Shown: in pieces, positions 45,232 to 54,870 of the stretch
How positions within the stretch are numbered: the stretch's first letter is position 1
Layout of the letters: each line of letters opens with the position of its first letter
Assembly (NCBI GenBank): GCA_000155695.1
Contig: DS990592.1
Location: forward strand, 5,272,882-5,336,881
DNA length: 64,000 nt
Direction of reading: 5' to 3'
DNA from: Verrucomicrobiia bacterium DG1235
Lineage (GTDB): Bacteria; Verrucomicrobiota; Verrucomicrobiia; Opitutales; Opitutaceae
The notes under the pieces: model-generated
What the model was told of the DNA's origin: nothing
Seen by the model: only the letters and a program-made list of their open reading frames with translations
Databases searched by the model: none
Position numbers and translations under genes: made by a program

Positions 45232-46728
45232 CTACTGCTCGTATCCAAAAAGTTGTTTCGTTTTTATGTATTCGACGGCGGCGGGCGGGACCATTTTTTC
45301 CCAGACGGGATCGTTTTCCGCGATGGCGCGGAGGATGTCTTTCGAGAAGATCTCGAGGAGGTTTTCGTCGAAGTCGCGTATGTGCTCGATGTATCCGTTT
45401 TCCAGTAGGTGGAGGTATAGGTTTGTGAGCTGGGGAGTGACGCGGAGGTTGTTGCAGGTGATGAGGAGATCGTCGGCGAGTCCGCTGGTATGGATGTCTT
45501 CGGCTATGGCGAGACCGTTGGCTTCCTCTTTAAGAAGCTGGAGGTAGCGGCGGTAGGCCTTTTGCTTCATCGGGTAGATGTAGAGGCGCACGGAGTTTTT
45601 GAAGAGTCGGCCGAAGCTCTCGAGAATGCCGCCGGCGAGGTGGGCGTAGTATTTCTCGTCGAAGACTTCGAGCAGGTTGTTGATGCCCATGGTGACGCCG
45701 ATCATTTCTTTGGTGTATCGACGAAAGTAGGACGTGAGCCGGTAGAATTCGAAGTAGTTTGAGATGAGGACGTAGTTTCCGGTGGCTCCGATGGTGTCGA
45801 TGCGGGCGAGGTAGTCCTCGTAGTCGAGTTTGCCGGAGGCGAGGAGGTTGTTCATGGTGATTTCGGCGAGGACGATGAGGTCCTTTCCTTGAACGGAGGG
45901 TTCTTGGATGAATTGGGCGCCGGAGCCTTTGAGCATGTCGATGTTGACCTTGGTGACTGGGCGGAAGCTGCCGCGTTCGACGAGGATTGCCTTTTTATAG
46001 AGCGCTTCGGAGGGCTGGGTGATTTCGCCTCTGGGGGAGAAGAGGACCGCGTTGGTGAGGCCGCGTCGCACGAGGTGGAGATTGGCTATGCGGTCGTCGA
46101 CGCCTTCGAAGGCGGGTCCGGAGAAGTGGATGAGATCGACTTCGATGCGTTCGGCGCCAACGTTGTCGACGAGGGATTCGATCAGTTTCTCGACGTTGTC
46201 GTGAAGGTAGAAGGCTCCGTAGATGAGGTTGGTGCCGAGGATGCCGACGGCGTGTTGTTGCTGGATGTTTTCGGGATCCCAGAGGCGAGTGTGCAGAAAG
46301 ATCTCGTTCGGCGGACCGCCTGGGCGGGTTTGGAAGCGAATGCCCATCCAGCCGTGGGTGTCGTCGCCGCCGCGGTAGCTTTTCGCCTTCATGGTGTTGG
46401 CGTAGGCGAAGAAGGTGCGTTCGTGTCCGACGTCGTTCTTGAGGCGCTCTTCGAGGAGGGCGTACTCGTGCTCGAGCATTTTAATGACGCGCTCGACGGA
46501 TACGTAGCGTCCGACTTTTCCGTAGATGGAGTCGCTGAAGGTCATGTCGTAGGCGGACATGGTCTTGGCGATGGTTCCGGCGGCGCCTCCAGCCTGGAAG
46601 AAGTTGCGACAGGTCTCTTGTCCTGCTCCGATTTCAGCGAAGGTGCCGTACCTCAGGGCATCGAGATTGATGGTGAGGGCTTTGCGGTTGGTGGTGAGGA
46701 ACTCGCTGGGTTCCGAATGGGTGTCCAT
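45232..46728 (-). CDS. Conserved protein of unclear function (often labelled nicotinate-nucleotide adenylyltransferase)
   Basis: A 498-residue soluble protein. The N-terminal block LRYGTFAEIGAGQETCRNFFQAGGAAGTIAKTMSAYDM, seen in pieces at about 24-61, is highly typical of a protein family spread in Verrucomicrobiota and Bacteroidota that databases sometimes call a nicotinate-nucleotide adenylyltransferase. I see none of the usual NadD motifs, so that label is doubtful. The rest is helical with few motifs. The ATG at 46726-46728 was chosen; the frame stays open 69 bp upstream. It lies 123 bp upstream of the PPK2 gene on the same strand and diverges from cstA. Confidence 0.6.
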   Translation of the reverse strand: MDTHSEPSEFLTTNRKALTINLDALRYGTFAEIGAGQETCRNFFQAGGAAGTIAKTMSAYDMTFSDSIYGKVGRYVSVERVIKMLEHEYALLEERLKNDVGHERTFFAYANTMKAKSYRGGDDTHGWMGIRFQTRPGGPPNEIFLHTRLWDPENIQQQHAVGILGTNLIYGAFYLHDNVEKLIESLVDNVGAERIEVDLIHFSGPAFEGVDDRIANLHLVRRGLTNAVLFSPRGEITQPSEALYKKAILVERGSFRPVTKVNIDMLKGSGAQFIQEPSVQGKDLIVLAEITMNNLLASGKLDYEDYLARIDTIGATGNYVLISNYFEFYRLTSYFRRYTKEMIGVTMGINNLLEVFDEKYYAHLAGGILESFGRLFKNSVRLYIYPMKQKAYRRYLQLLKEEANGLAIAEDIHTSGLADDLLITCNNLRVTPQLTNLYLHLLENGYIEHIRDFDENLLEIFSKDILRAIAENDPVWEKMVPPAAVEYIKTKQLFGYEQ

Positions 46729-46931
46729 ATTGGCGGCGTTTGGGTGCGGTGTATGTGTGTTTAGGAGTATCCATAGTACGCGCGGGTGGCAGGTCAAACT
46801 GGGATCGAAGCTTGTGGTGACAATTGGACGGGTTGGTTCGAGCGGCCTGCGGCAAAAAAGGTTGCCTAGGTGGCGGGGGCGAATTGGATGGAAAGGCTCG
46901 TTTCTTCGAATTTGTCCCTCATCTCAAGCCT

Positions 46932-48827
46932 ATGTCTACCCTACTAGTCGCTCTCGGCGCGGGAATTTTGTACCTTGTGGCCTACCACACTTACGGCCGT
47001 TTCCTCGCTCAAAAGATCTTCAAGCTTCGCGCGGATGTGGAGGCTCCGAGTGTGGCGCTCAATGACGACGCGGATTTCGTGCCGACGGACAAGTTCGTGG
47101 TGTTTGGGCATCATTTCACGTCTATCGCGGGCACGGGACCGATCGTGGGTCCGGCGATCGCGGTGATTTGGGGTTGGGTGCCGGCTTTGCTTTGGGTTTT
47201 GTTTGGATCGGTTTTGCTGGGGGCGGTGCATGACTTTGGCTCTTTGGTTGTCTCTATGCGGAATCGCGGTCAGACGGTGGGCGAGATTTCGGGTCGAGTA
47301 TTGAATCCTCGGATACGGTTTCTGTTTCTGTTTATCCTCTTTCTCGCGCTGACGATCGTGCTGGCGATTTTTGGCTTGGTGATCGCGATTGTCTTCAAGA
47401 ATTATCCCGGAGCGATTTTTCCATGCATGGTGCAGATCCCGCTAGCGGTGGCGATTGGGGTTTGGCTGCATCGCAAGGGGATCAGTTTGCTGGTGCCTTC
47501 TATAATCGCTCTGGCTCTGATGTATCTTTCGGTGGCATTTGGCGACGAGGCGGGGTTTATCCATAGTTTCAATACAAGCTTAGCTTCGTGGGAAGTGGGC
47601 ACTTGGGTGGTGGTTTTACTGGTGTATTCCTATATCGCTTCGGTGCTGCCGGTATGGTCCTTGTTGCAGCCGAGGGACTTCATTAACAGTCTGCAGCTTA
47701 TCACGGCGCTTGGGCTTGTGGTGCTAGGTCTGGTGGTTGCTGCGTTTTTTGGCGGCGCTCCGGTCGGGGGATCGGAATTGCGTCCCTCGCTCGAGATTGC
47801 GGCGCCCGCGTTTCGTTCGGGAGCGATGGGGGCTCCGATGATTTTTCCGTTTCTCTTTATCACAGTGGCCTGTGGGGCGATCAGCGGATTTCACTGTTTG
47901 GTTTCAAGCGGCACTTCCAGCAAGCAGCTCCGTTGCGAGACCGATGCGCAGTTTGTGGGGTTTGGCTCGATGTTGTTGGAGGGCTTTTTGGCGACGCTGG
48001 TGATTCTCGCTTGCGTGGCGGGCTTGGGACTTGGGATTCAGGGGAGCAACGGCGAGATGCTGATGGGGGAGGCGGCGTACACGGCGCGCTATGCGTCTTG
48101 GGCGGCGGCGGGCGGCTTGGCTGCCAAGGTGGGAGCTTTTGTGGACGGGGCGGCGAATTTTCTGAAGTCGATCGGCTTGGCGCCACAGTTCGCGGTGGCC
48201 TTGATGGGAGTGCTGGTGGCTTCCTTCGCGGCGACGACGCTGGATACGGCTTGTCGTTTGCAACGCTACGTGGTGCAGGAACTCGCGGGAACCTTTGTTC
48301 GAAGGGATTTGGCGGGGCGTCCTGTATTGGACGGGAATCCGTTTTCGTGGCTGACGGATAAGCACGGGGCGACGATTTTCGCGGTGCTGGTTGCGTTTCT
48401 CATGGCGGCGGTCCCTCCGGATGGGATGGGATGGACTTGGGCGAACGTTGGCAAGGGGGGCATGATTCTGTGGCCGATGTTTGGGGCGACGAATCAGTTG
48501 CTGGGCGGGCTGGCTTTTCTAGTGATTGCGTTTTGGATGTGGCGTCGGCGTTTGCCGGTTTGGTTTGTGGTGATTCCGACGATTTTCATGCTGGTGATGC
48601 CGGCTTGGGCGATGAGCTATCAGCTTTTCGCAGGCGAGGGAGCGTGGCTGTCGGCGGAGTCGAAGAACTGGCCTTTGATCTTTATCGCCTTAGCGACATT
48701 GGCTCTGGAGGCCTGGATGGTGGTGGAGGCCTTTCTGTCTTGGCCGAAGGCTCGCGGGGTTTTGGAGGAATCGCTGGAGCCCTTGAGTAGGTCCTCTCCG
48801 CATGCCGATGGGGGCCGTTCCTGCTAG
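46932..48827 (+). CDS. cstA: Carbon starvation protein CstA (peptide/pyruvate transporter family)
   Basis: A 631-residue membrane protein of the CstA family, which imports peptides or pyruvate under carbon limitation. There are about 16 hydrophobic segments. The N-terminal CstA signature YHTYGRFLAQKIF and FGHHFTSIAGTGPIVGPAIA are intact, as are SGFHCLVSSGTSSKQL and the C-terminal MLPAWAMSY-like MPAWAMSYQ segment. The ATG at 46932 (MSTLLVALGAG) was chosen. Upstream in-frame codons give a glycine/lysine-rich leader unlike the family. Confidence 0.95.
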   Translation: MSTLLVALGAGILYLVAYHTYGRFLAQKIFKLRADVEAPSVALNDDADFVPTDKFVVFGHHFTSIAGTGPIVGPAIAVIWGWVPALLWVLFGSVLLGAVHDFGSLVVSMRNRGQTVGEISGRVLNPRIRFLFLFILFLALTIVLAIFGLVIAIVFKNYPGAIFPCMVQIPLAVAIGVWLHRKGISLLVPSIIALALMYLSVAFGDEAGFIHSFNTSLASWEVGTWVVVLLVYSYIASVLPVWSLLQPRDFINSLQLITALGLVVLGLVVAAFFGGAPVGGSELRPSLEIAAPAFRSGAMGAPMIFPFLFITVACGAISGFHCLVSSGTSSKQLRCETDAQFVGFGSMLLEGFLATLVILACVAGLGLGIQGSNGEMLMGEAAYTARYASWAAAGGLAAKVGAFVDGAANFLKSIGLAPQFAVALMGVLVASFAATTLDTACRLQRYVVQELAGTFVRRDLAGRPVLDGNPFSWLTDKHGATIFAVLVAFLMAAVPPDGMGWTWANVGKGGMILWPMFGATNQLLGGLAFLVIAFWMWRRRLPVWFVVIPTIFMLVMPAWAMSYQLFAGEGAWLSAESKNWPLIFIALATLALEAWMVVEAFLSWPKARGVLEESLEPLSRSSPHADGGRSC

Positions 48828-48893
48828 CTTACTTTAAGTTTGCGGCCTGCCTGCTTTGGGAGTCGTTTAGGGGCAGCTTATCTATCAAGTATT

Positions 48894-50690
48894 ATGAAGG
48901 GATTTTTGAAGACGTTTTTCGCGTCCTTGCTGGCGATCGTGTTCGCGGCGGGCGGGTTGTTTATATTAGTGGTTATTTTGTTCGGGGTAATTTCCTCGAT
49001 GAGCCAGCCGTTGCCTCAGGTTGTGAATGGGAGCGTGTTGGTATTCGACATGTCGGCCTCCATTCAGGATCGGCCGGTTGGAATGACGCGCGACGCGTTT
49101 ATCGACGAAGCGATAGGCGGACAGCGGCTTCGGAAAATATCGCTCCGCACCTTAACGCGCGGGATTCGGGCTGCGGCGAGTGACGACCGAATCGAGGGGT
49201 TGCTGCTGACCGGCTCGTTTGCGGTCGAAGGCTACGGGTCCGGGTTTGCGGCGCTGAAGGAAGTGCATGAGGCGGTGGAGGTTTTCTCGGAGTCGGGGAA
49301 GCCGGTCTGGGCTTATGTGGTGTATCCAACTGCTCGTGACATGTATGTGATTTCTGCGGCGGATACGATTTACATGAATCCTGAAGGCGTGGTGTCTGAT
49401 ACGGGCATGTCGATGAGCTATCCTTACCTAGGCGGATTCATGAAGAAGTATGGCGTGGGCGTGCAGGTCACGCGAGCGGGAGATTACAAGGCGGCGGCGG
49501 AGAGTTTCGTGCTGGAAGGGATGAGCGAGCCGTCTCGCGAGGCGAATGCAGCGGTATTGGAGGACTTTTGGTCGGAGTATCTGAGTGTAATCGCGAATGG
49601 GGCGGGGATCGAAGCAGCTGAATACGAGAGGATGCTTAACGAACTTGGAATGTTGACGGCGGTGGATGCCGAACGATTGGGATTGGTGGACGAGCTTATG
49701 TTTACGGATGAGCTGATTGCCGCGCTGCGGAAGGTTTCTGGGGTAGACGAGGAATCGAACTCTTTTCGGCAGACTAGTATGGGGGACTATCTCTTGGACA
49801 AGGTTAAGCCGATGTATTCAAGCGATGGATTCGTGGCTGTGATCTACGCGGAGGGCACTATTGTAAATGGCGAAGGTAACGAAGGACAGGTCGGGGGAAG
49901 TGGACTCGCTCGCGTCATTCGAAAGGCTCGCCAGGACGACAGGGTGAAGGCGATCGTGTTGCGCGTGAACTCGCCGGGCGGCAGCGCTCTGGCCAGCGAG
50001 GTGATCCAGCGCGAGATGCGATTGGCGAAGGAAAAGATGCCAGTGGTGGTATCGATGGGATCTGTGGCGGCGTCGGGCGGGTATTGGATTTCTGCATACG
50101 CGGACAGGATTTTCGCCCAACCGAATACCTTGACCGGATCGATTGGGGTGATTGGCGTCTTCTTCAACTACGAGGAGCTAGCGGCAACGCATGGGGTGAA
50201 TTTCGATACGGTTAAGACCACGGAACATGCGGACTTGATGGCGCAGTTTCGTCCGAAGACGGAGAGGGAAATGAGCTTGGTGCAACGTCATGTGGACGTG
50301 ATCTACGATTCGTTTTTGGCGAAGGTTGCGGAAGGTCGCGGTCTGGAGCTCGAGGCGGTGGCGGAGATTGCGGAAGGGCGAATCTGGTCGGGAGCGGACG
50401 CTCTAGAGCTTGGGCTTGTGGATGAGCTAGGCGGACTTGGCGAAGCGATAGCCTATGCAGGGGAGCAAGCGGATTTGGGCGAGGGTCCGGCGGTGATGGA
50501 GTTGCCGGAGGCGAGGAATTTTCTGCAGGATCTATTGTCTGGCGTTTCAGAACAGGCGGCGGACGCGAAGGCGAATTTAGCGTTGCGGCCGCTTGTAGAT
50601 CTTTATCGCGAAGTGAGTGAGATTAGCTCTCGCTTCAATGACCCGAAGGGTGTGTATGCGGTTTTGCCTTACACGGTAGTAGTCGATTAG
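48894..50690 (+). CDS. sppA: Signal peptide peptidase SppA (67-kDa type)
   Basis: A 598-residue membrane-anchored serine protease that degrades cleaved signal peptides. There is one N-terminal membrane anchor (about 5-34). The catalytic lysine is K199 in AGDYKAAAESF, in the N-terminal half. The serine is S364 in VNSPGGSALASEV, in the C-terminal half. This places the dyad across the two repeats, as in the E. coli enzyme. The ATG at 48894 puts the anchor at the start. sufT follows 17 bp later. Confidence 0.95.
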   Translation: MKGFLKTFFASLLAIVFAAGGLFILVVILFGVISSMSQPLPQVVNGSVLVFDMSASIQDRPVGMTRDAFIDEAIGGQRLRKISLRTLTRGIRAAASDDRIEGLLLTGSFAVEGYGSGFAALKEVHEAVEVFSESGKPVWAYVVYPTARDMYVISAADTIYMNPEGVVSDTGMSMSYPYLGGFMKKYGVGVQVTRAGDYKAAAESFVLEGMSEPSREANAAVLEDFWSEYLSVIANGAGIEAAEYERMLNELGMLTAVDAERLGLVDELMFTDELIAALRKVSGVDEESNSFRQTSMGDYLLDKVKPMYSSDGFVAVIYAEGTIVNGEGNEGQVGGSGLARVIRKARQDDRVKAIVLRVNSPGGSALASEVIQREMRLAKEKMPVVVSMGSVAASGGYWISAYADRIFAQPNTLTGSIGVIGVFFNYEELAATHGVNFDTVKTTEHADLMAQFRPKTEREMSLVQRHVDVIYDSFLAKVAEGRGLELEAVAEIAEGRIWSGADALELGLVDELGGLGEAIAYAGEQADLGEGPAVMELPEARNFLQDLLSGVSEQAADAKANLALRPLVDLYREVSEISSRFNDPKGVYAVLPYTVVVD

Positions 50691-50707
50691 CTTTTAGGAA
50701 TTAGAAC

Positions 50708-51244
50708 ATGGAAACGGTACTTACAAGAGATTGCAGCGCAACGGCGATTCCTGCGGGGAACGCGGTGACTTTAGCGAAAGGGACGAGCGTCTTCATCACG
50801 CAGACGCTGGGCGGAAACGTGACGGTGCGGGCGGATGGCGGATTGTTTCGCATCGCTAGCTTCGACGTGGACGCTTTGGAGGAGGTTGATCTTGGCGAGT
50901 CGGGCTCGTCTAAGGCGGCCCAAGGGGAGTCTTTGGAAGATCAGGTTTGGGGGGCGCTCAAGCAGTGCTTCGATCCGGAGATACCGATCAACATCGTGGA
51001 TCTCGGTTTGATCTATGATATGCGAATCGAGCCTGGAAGCGCTGCAGGGCAGCCGCAGGTGTACGTGAAGATGACGCTGACTGCTCAGGGTTGCGGCATG
51101 GGGCCGGTAATCGCTGAGGATGCGCGGACACGTATTAAGCTGCTGGACGAGGTGGAGGAAGCGGCGGTGGAGATCGTCTGGGATCCGGTCTGGAATCCGC
51201 AAATGATCTCGGAAGAGGGACGCCAGATTTTGGGAATTTCATAA
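50708..51244 (+). CDS. sufT: Fe-S cluster assembly protein SufT (MIP18 family)
   Basis: A 178-residue protein. An N-terminal beta-rich part (1-70) precedes a MIP18/DUF59 domain (about 77-170) with CFDPEIPINIVDLGLIYD and LTAQGCGMGPVIAEDA. The cysteine in the latter is the conserved MIP18 residue. SufT helps mature Fe-S proteins under high Fe-S demand. It follows sppA by 17 bp with AGGA before the ATG. No other suf gene is adjacent. Confidence 0.93.
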   Translation: METVLTRDCSATAIPAGNAVTLAKGTSVFITQTLGGNVTVRADGGLFRIASFDVDALEEVDLGESGSSKAAQGESLEDQVWGALKQCFDPEIPINIVDLGLIYDMRIEPGSAAGQPQVYVKMTLTAQGCGMGPVIAEDARTRIKLLDEVEEAAVEIVWDPVWNPQMISEEGRQILGIS

Positions 51245-51257
51245 TCATAACTTATTC

Positions 51258-51283
51258 GCCCCGCTTCGAGCGGGGCTTTTTTT
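51258..51283 (+). terminator. Rho-independent terminator after sufT
   Basis: GCCCCGCT (51258-51265) and AGCGGGGC (51269-51276) form an 8-bp stem with a TCG loop, followed by seven T. It marks the end of the sppA-sufT transcript. Confidence 0.93.
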
Positions 51284-51382
51284 GTCTGCACGCCTAGGCT
51301 CTTTCCCTGGTCCTGGATTTTGCGACGAACCGATGACTGTGTTTTTTTTGCAGATTTGGTTATGACTATTAGGATCTTAATT

Positions 51383-51407
51383 ATAATTATAAGTTTATAA
51401 TTGACAC
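51383..51407. promoter_or_regulatory. AT-rich control element upstream of the TonB receptor gene
   Basis: ATAATTATAAGT (51383-51394) and AATTGACAC (51399-51407) both recur upstream of the operon at 56186, at 56084-56095 and 56064-56072. A perfect -10-like TATAAT lies at 51396-51401, but no good -35 is visible. The sharing suggests a common regulator, possibly the LacI-type protein at 54871. The rest of the 222-bp gap shows nothing else. Confidence 0.4.
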
Positions 51408-51505
51408 AAGGGCTGGGCTGTTGGTTTGTTGGGTTCAGTTGTCGCGCTCCGATCATTGCGGCGCGCGTTCGGTTTTCCCCAAAAGAACCCTAACCCTATC
51501 GACTT

Positions 51506-54500
51506 ATGAAACTAGATTCTCGTGCGAGAATGTCGCGTAGACTTGCCCATGGAGGTGCATTGTCTCGCTTTTTGATTTTGCTAATTGCCTCGGTGGCGAT
51601 GTGTGTGAACGCGTATGGCCAGGATACGGGCCGTGTGCAAGGCCGCGTGCAGGATGCGGTGGAAGGCCGTTATGTTGAGAATGTCACCGTTACTGTTACG
51701 GACACTGGCGAATCGGTCCGCACTACGTCGGATGGTACTTTCCGTATCGGCGGTTTGGATGCAGGCACTTATTCGCTGAGTGTTGAGCACTACGGCTATT
51801 TTTCCCGCAATGTCATGGTTGAAGTGACGGCGGGGCAGCTTTCAACGGTAGACGTGGTCAAGTTGAAGAGTCGCAGTAGTTTCGACGAGGAGGGCGATGA
51901 GGATGTTTATGACTTGGACGCTTTTCATGTACGCGGTGAAGTGGATGCTTACAGCCGAGCGATCAACCAGCAGCGCGTTTCCGACTACAACGTCAACGTG
52001 GTTGATTCTGGTACGTTTGGTGATGTGACGGAGGGGAACGTTGGCGAATTCGTGAAGTTCCTTCCCGGTGTAAACATCAACTATGTGGCGGCTGACGCAC
52101 GTACGATCACGGTACGCGGCATGGCGGACAATTTCACGCCGGTGACGGTTGATGGGAATCGCATGGCAAGTGCGGCTTCTGGCAACAAGGCTCGAGACTT
52201 CGAGCTCGAGCAGCTATCTATCAACAACATCGAGCGTGTAGAAGTGGCAAAGGTGCCGACTCCGGATATCGCGGCTGATTCGCTCGGTGGGGCGGTGAAT
52301 TTGGTGAGCAAGAGCGCGTTTGAACGCGACGGACGTCAGATAAAGTATCGTGTTTATTTTAGCGCAAATAGTGAGGATTTCGACCTCGGATCGACGGCTG
52401 GCCATGGCGATTTCAATAGTCACAAGATCAAGCCAGGTTTTGACCTTACTTATGCGGATGTTTTTAAGGAAGGTACGCTGGGTGTGATTTTCAATTATAC
52501 CAATTCGAATCAATTTAATGAGCAGCATCGTGTCAGAACGCGTTGGGTAACGGACAATGACTATGATGATGAAGGAGTGGGCACTCCGCTTCTACGACGT
52601 TACTATATTCAGGATGGCCCGAAGTATACCCACCGTGAATCGTTTCATGTGAAGACTGATTATAAATGGGGTGAAAATACGGTAGTTTCAGGAAGTCTTC
52701 AATTTAACGATTATTCGTCCGAATTTCGTAACAGAAACATAACTTGGGATAGTAATATTACGCAAGTAGATGATAGCGATGGTAATGAAAGCGATTCCGT
52801 AATTTCTCCAACTTATATGTACGGGGACCCTGATCGAGGTGATATTGATTTGGGAGGTTCTTACCGCAATAAATACGGAGACACCTGGCATGGCAATGTA
52901 TCCATAAAACACTATGGAGAAGTTTGGACATACGAGGCCGGAGCTTTCGCTTCCAGTGCGACCAATTTCTATGACGATTTTTCTCAAGGCATGATTATGC
53001 AAGTTGTCGGTGATGACGACTACCGCGGTCGTTTCGAGTTTAGTAATATTGGTGATCCCTATGCCGGAATTTTAGCCTATACGCCAACGCTTACTCTCTA
53101 TGATTCGGATGGAAATGTAGATCCAACATATGGAGTAGGTAGTTTGTCTACTTTTGACCTAGATGAGGTCCAGACTCGTGAGCAAAACGCTCAGGACGAT
53201 TTCGCTGGATTCAACTTCGATATGAAGCGGAATGTCCGTGTGGGCGAATCTTCCGGTTATTTTAAAATGGGGGTTCGCATGCAGGAGCAGAAACGTCATG
53301 CGAAGCGTAATCGCATTCGTTTGCGTCACGTAGATTCCACCTATGATGATACGGGGCTTCCGGCTGAGGAAATCTATTCTGGCGAAAGTGCTATTCATAT
53401 TGGCGAAGGCGTGATTCAGTGGCCTGACTACGAGGATATATACGACTATTACGCTGATAATCCTGATAACTTCGAGTGGGGAAGCCGTACTGCTGGAAAC
53501 GTTGTTGAAATCGCGAATCAGAAGTTTCATGCGGAAGAGAAAATATCAGCCGCTTACGTCATGAGTCAGTTGAAGTTTATGGATTCCCGATTGAAGGTCA
53601 CTGGAGGAGTCCGGTATGAGAAAACAGAGATGACTGGTGTTGGAGGCTATTTCGATGAAAGTCTAGGAGAAGGTATTCTCGATGAAGCAGGTCGACTTCT
53701 TGCTCAGTGGAGTCAACGGAAAAGCTCGAGTGTTTCTTATGACGATTTTTATCCAAGTATTCACTTCGTCTATGACGTTAGTGAGAACTTTCTAATACGA
53801 TTCGCTTATGCGAATACGATTGGTCGTCAGAACTTTAGTTCAATTATTCCGCAGCTTGAACTGGATATCCCTTCTGAAGATGAAGTTGAGTCTGACGGTG
53901 TTGTTGAATTTAATAACACATCTTTGGTTCCACAGAATGCAGATAACTATGATTTGACCTTCGAGTATTATCCGAGTGCGGGCGGTAGTATATCGGCTGC
54001 TTTGTTTAAGAAGGAGATAAGCAATTACATCGTTGATGAATTCGGGACTCTAGATCAACTTAGCCAAGCGGATTTTGATGGATTTGATTTGCCTTCCTTT
54101 TTGTTGGATACACCTCTCTATGCTTATCAAACGGAGGTTAATGGAGGTGACGCGAGCGTAGATGGTATAGAGCTTAGTTATTTCCGCTCTTTAAGTGGAG
54201 CTGGCATGCCCGATTGGTTGTCTAGTTTTAGCTTTTTGGCTAATGCTACCTATTTGGATGTGGAGCTGGATACTTTCGAATATATTCGAAATGTGAAAAC
54301 GGCTGTATCTTATAATGAGTTGCAAGATATGGTCGAGGAAAGCTATAATTTAGGGCTGACCTATGATCGTGATCCTTGGAAGGTTCAGCTTAAGTTTAAT
54401 AGTAAGGGGGAGCAATTGGTGGGTGATTACACTGATTTGCGCACGTATCCGGTTTTTGACGATAGCTATTATGTGCCGTTTCAACTCTACCGTGATAAAC

Positions 54501-54688
54501 TAGAACAATTTGATATAAATATCGATTATGATATGAATGAGAAGACAAGGATTTTTGTAAGTGGTCGTAATATTTTCAACAAGGAGCAGAAGCAATTCGT
54601 CGCTAACGCTGACCGCAGTATCATAGTCCCTGAGCGAATCGAAGAGTTTGGCGTTCAGTGGGCGTTTGGCGTCAAAGGCGAGTTTTAG
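51506..54688 (+). CDS. TonB-dependent outer-membrane receptor
   Basis: A 1060-residue receptor for active uptake across the outer membrane. The signal peptide is about 1-38 (LILLIASVAMCVNAYG-QD). A carboxypeptidase-regulatory-like beta-sandwich follows (about 43-125). A TonB-box-like stretch is VYDLDAFHVRG, then the plug (about 155-290, with VGEFVKFLPGVNI and TVRGMADNF), then a long barrel ending in ...WAFGVKGEF with the terminal phenylalanine of outer-membrane proteins. No susD follows. The barrel part (52.5-54.6 kb) is visibly more AT-rich than neighbours. An in-frame ATG at 51530 is an alternative start. With the LacI regulator and the following operon it probably takes up a glycan or its oligomers. 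Confidence 0.93.
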   Translation: MKLDSRARMSRRLAHGGALSRFLILLIASVAMCVNAYGQDTGRVQGRVQDAVEGRYVENVTVTVTDTGESVRTTSDGTFRIGGLDAGTYSLSVEHYGYFSRNVMVEVTAGQLSTVDVVKLKSRSSFDEEGDEDVYDLDAFHVRGEVDAYSRAINQQRVSDYNVNVVDSGTFGDVTEGNVGEFVKFLPGVNINYVAADARTITVRGMADNFTPVTVDGNRMASAASGNKARDFELEQLSINNIERVEVAKVPTPDIAADSLGGAVNLVSKSAFERDGRQIKYRVYFSANSEDFDLGSTAGHGDFNSHKIKPGFDLTYADVFKEGTLGVIFNYTNSNQFNEQHRVRTRWVTDNDYDDEGVGTPLLRRYYIQDGPKYTHRESFHVKTDYKWGENTVVSGSLQFNDYSSEFRNRNITWDSNITQVDDSDGNESDSVISPTYMYGDPDRGDIDLGGSYRNKYGDTWHGNVSIKHYGEVWTYEAGAFASSATNFYDDFSQGMIMQVVGDDDYRGRFEFSNIGDPYAGILAYTPTLTLYDSDGNVDPTYGVGSLSTFDLDEVQTREQNAQDDFAGFNFDMKRNVRVGESSGYFKMGVRMQEQKRHAKRNRIRLRHVDSTYDDTGLPAEEIYSGESAIHIGEGVIQWPDYEDIYDYYADNPDNFEWGSRTAGNVVEIANQKFHAEEKISAAYVMSQLKFMDSRLKVTGGVRYEKTEMTGVGGYFDESLGEGILDEAGRLLAQWSQRKSSSVSYDDFYPSIHFVYDVSENFLIRFAYANTIGRQNFSSIIPQLELDIPSEDEVESDGVVEFNNTSLVPQNADNYDLTFEYYPSAGGSISAALFKKEISNYIVDEFGTLDQLSQADFDGFDLPSFLLDTPLYAYQTEVNGGDASVDGIELSYFRSLSGAGMPDWLSSFSFLANATYLDVELDTFEYIRNVKTAVSYNELQDMVEESYNLGLTYDRDPWKVQLKFNSKGEQLVGDYTDLRTYPVFDDSYYVPFQLYRDKLEQFDINIDYDMNEKTRIFVSGRNIFNKEQKQFVANADRSIIVPERIEEFGVQWAFGVKGEF

Positions 54689-54748
54689 ACTACGCTGACT
54701 TTACAAGACTTTCCCTGAAAGGGGTAAGTTCTTGTGGAATGACAATGG

Positions 54749-54778
54749 CGCGCGGTCTTAGGTAGGACCGCGCGTTTT
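54749..54778 (+). terminator. Rho-independent terminator after the TonB receptor gene
   Basis: CGCGCGGTC (54749-54757) and GACCGCGCG (54766-54774) form a perfect 9-bp stem with an 8-base loop, followed by TTTT. Confidence 0.85.
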
Positions 54779-54813
54779 GTGTGAGAATTTATTGGGTAGG
54801 CTGTACGCAAAAC

Positions 54814-54848
54814 AAAACTGCGATCCCTGTAGAAGGGGTCGCAGTTTT
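54814..54848. terminator. Bidirectional terminator between the receptor and LacI genes
   Basis: AAAACTGCGATCCC (54814-54827) pairs with GGGGTCGCAGTTTT (54835-54848), including one G-U pair, around a 7-base loop. The A and T runs at the two ends let it work on both convergent transcripts. Confidence 0.85.
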
Positions 54849-54870
54849 CGTATTTGAAGATTGGATATCG

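Noticed and set aside
45889..46764. 291-codon open frame opposite the conserved protein at 45232
   Set aside because: Acidic, repetitive translation without motifs, antisense to a conserved gene.
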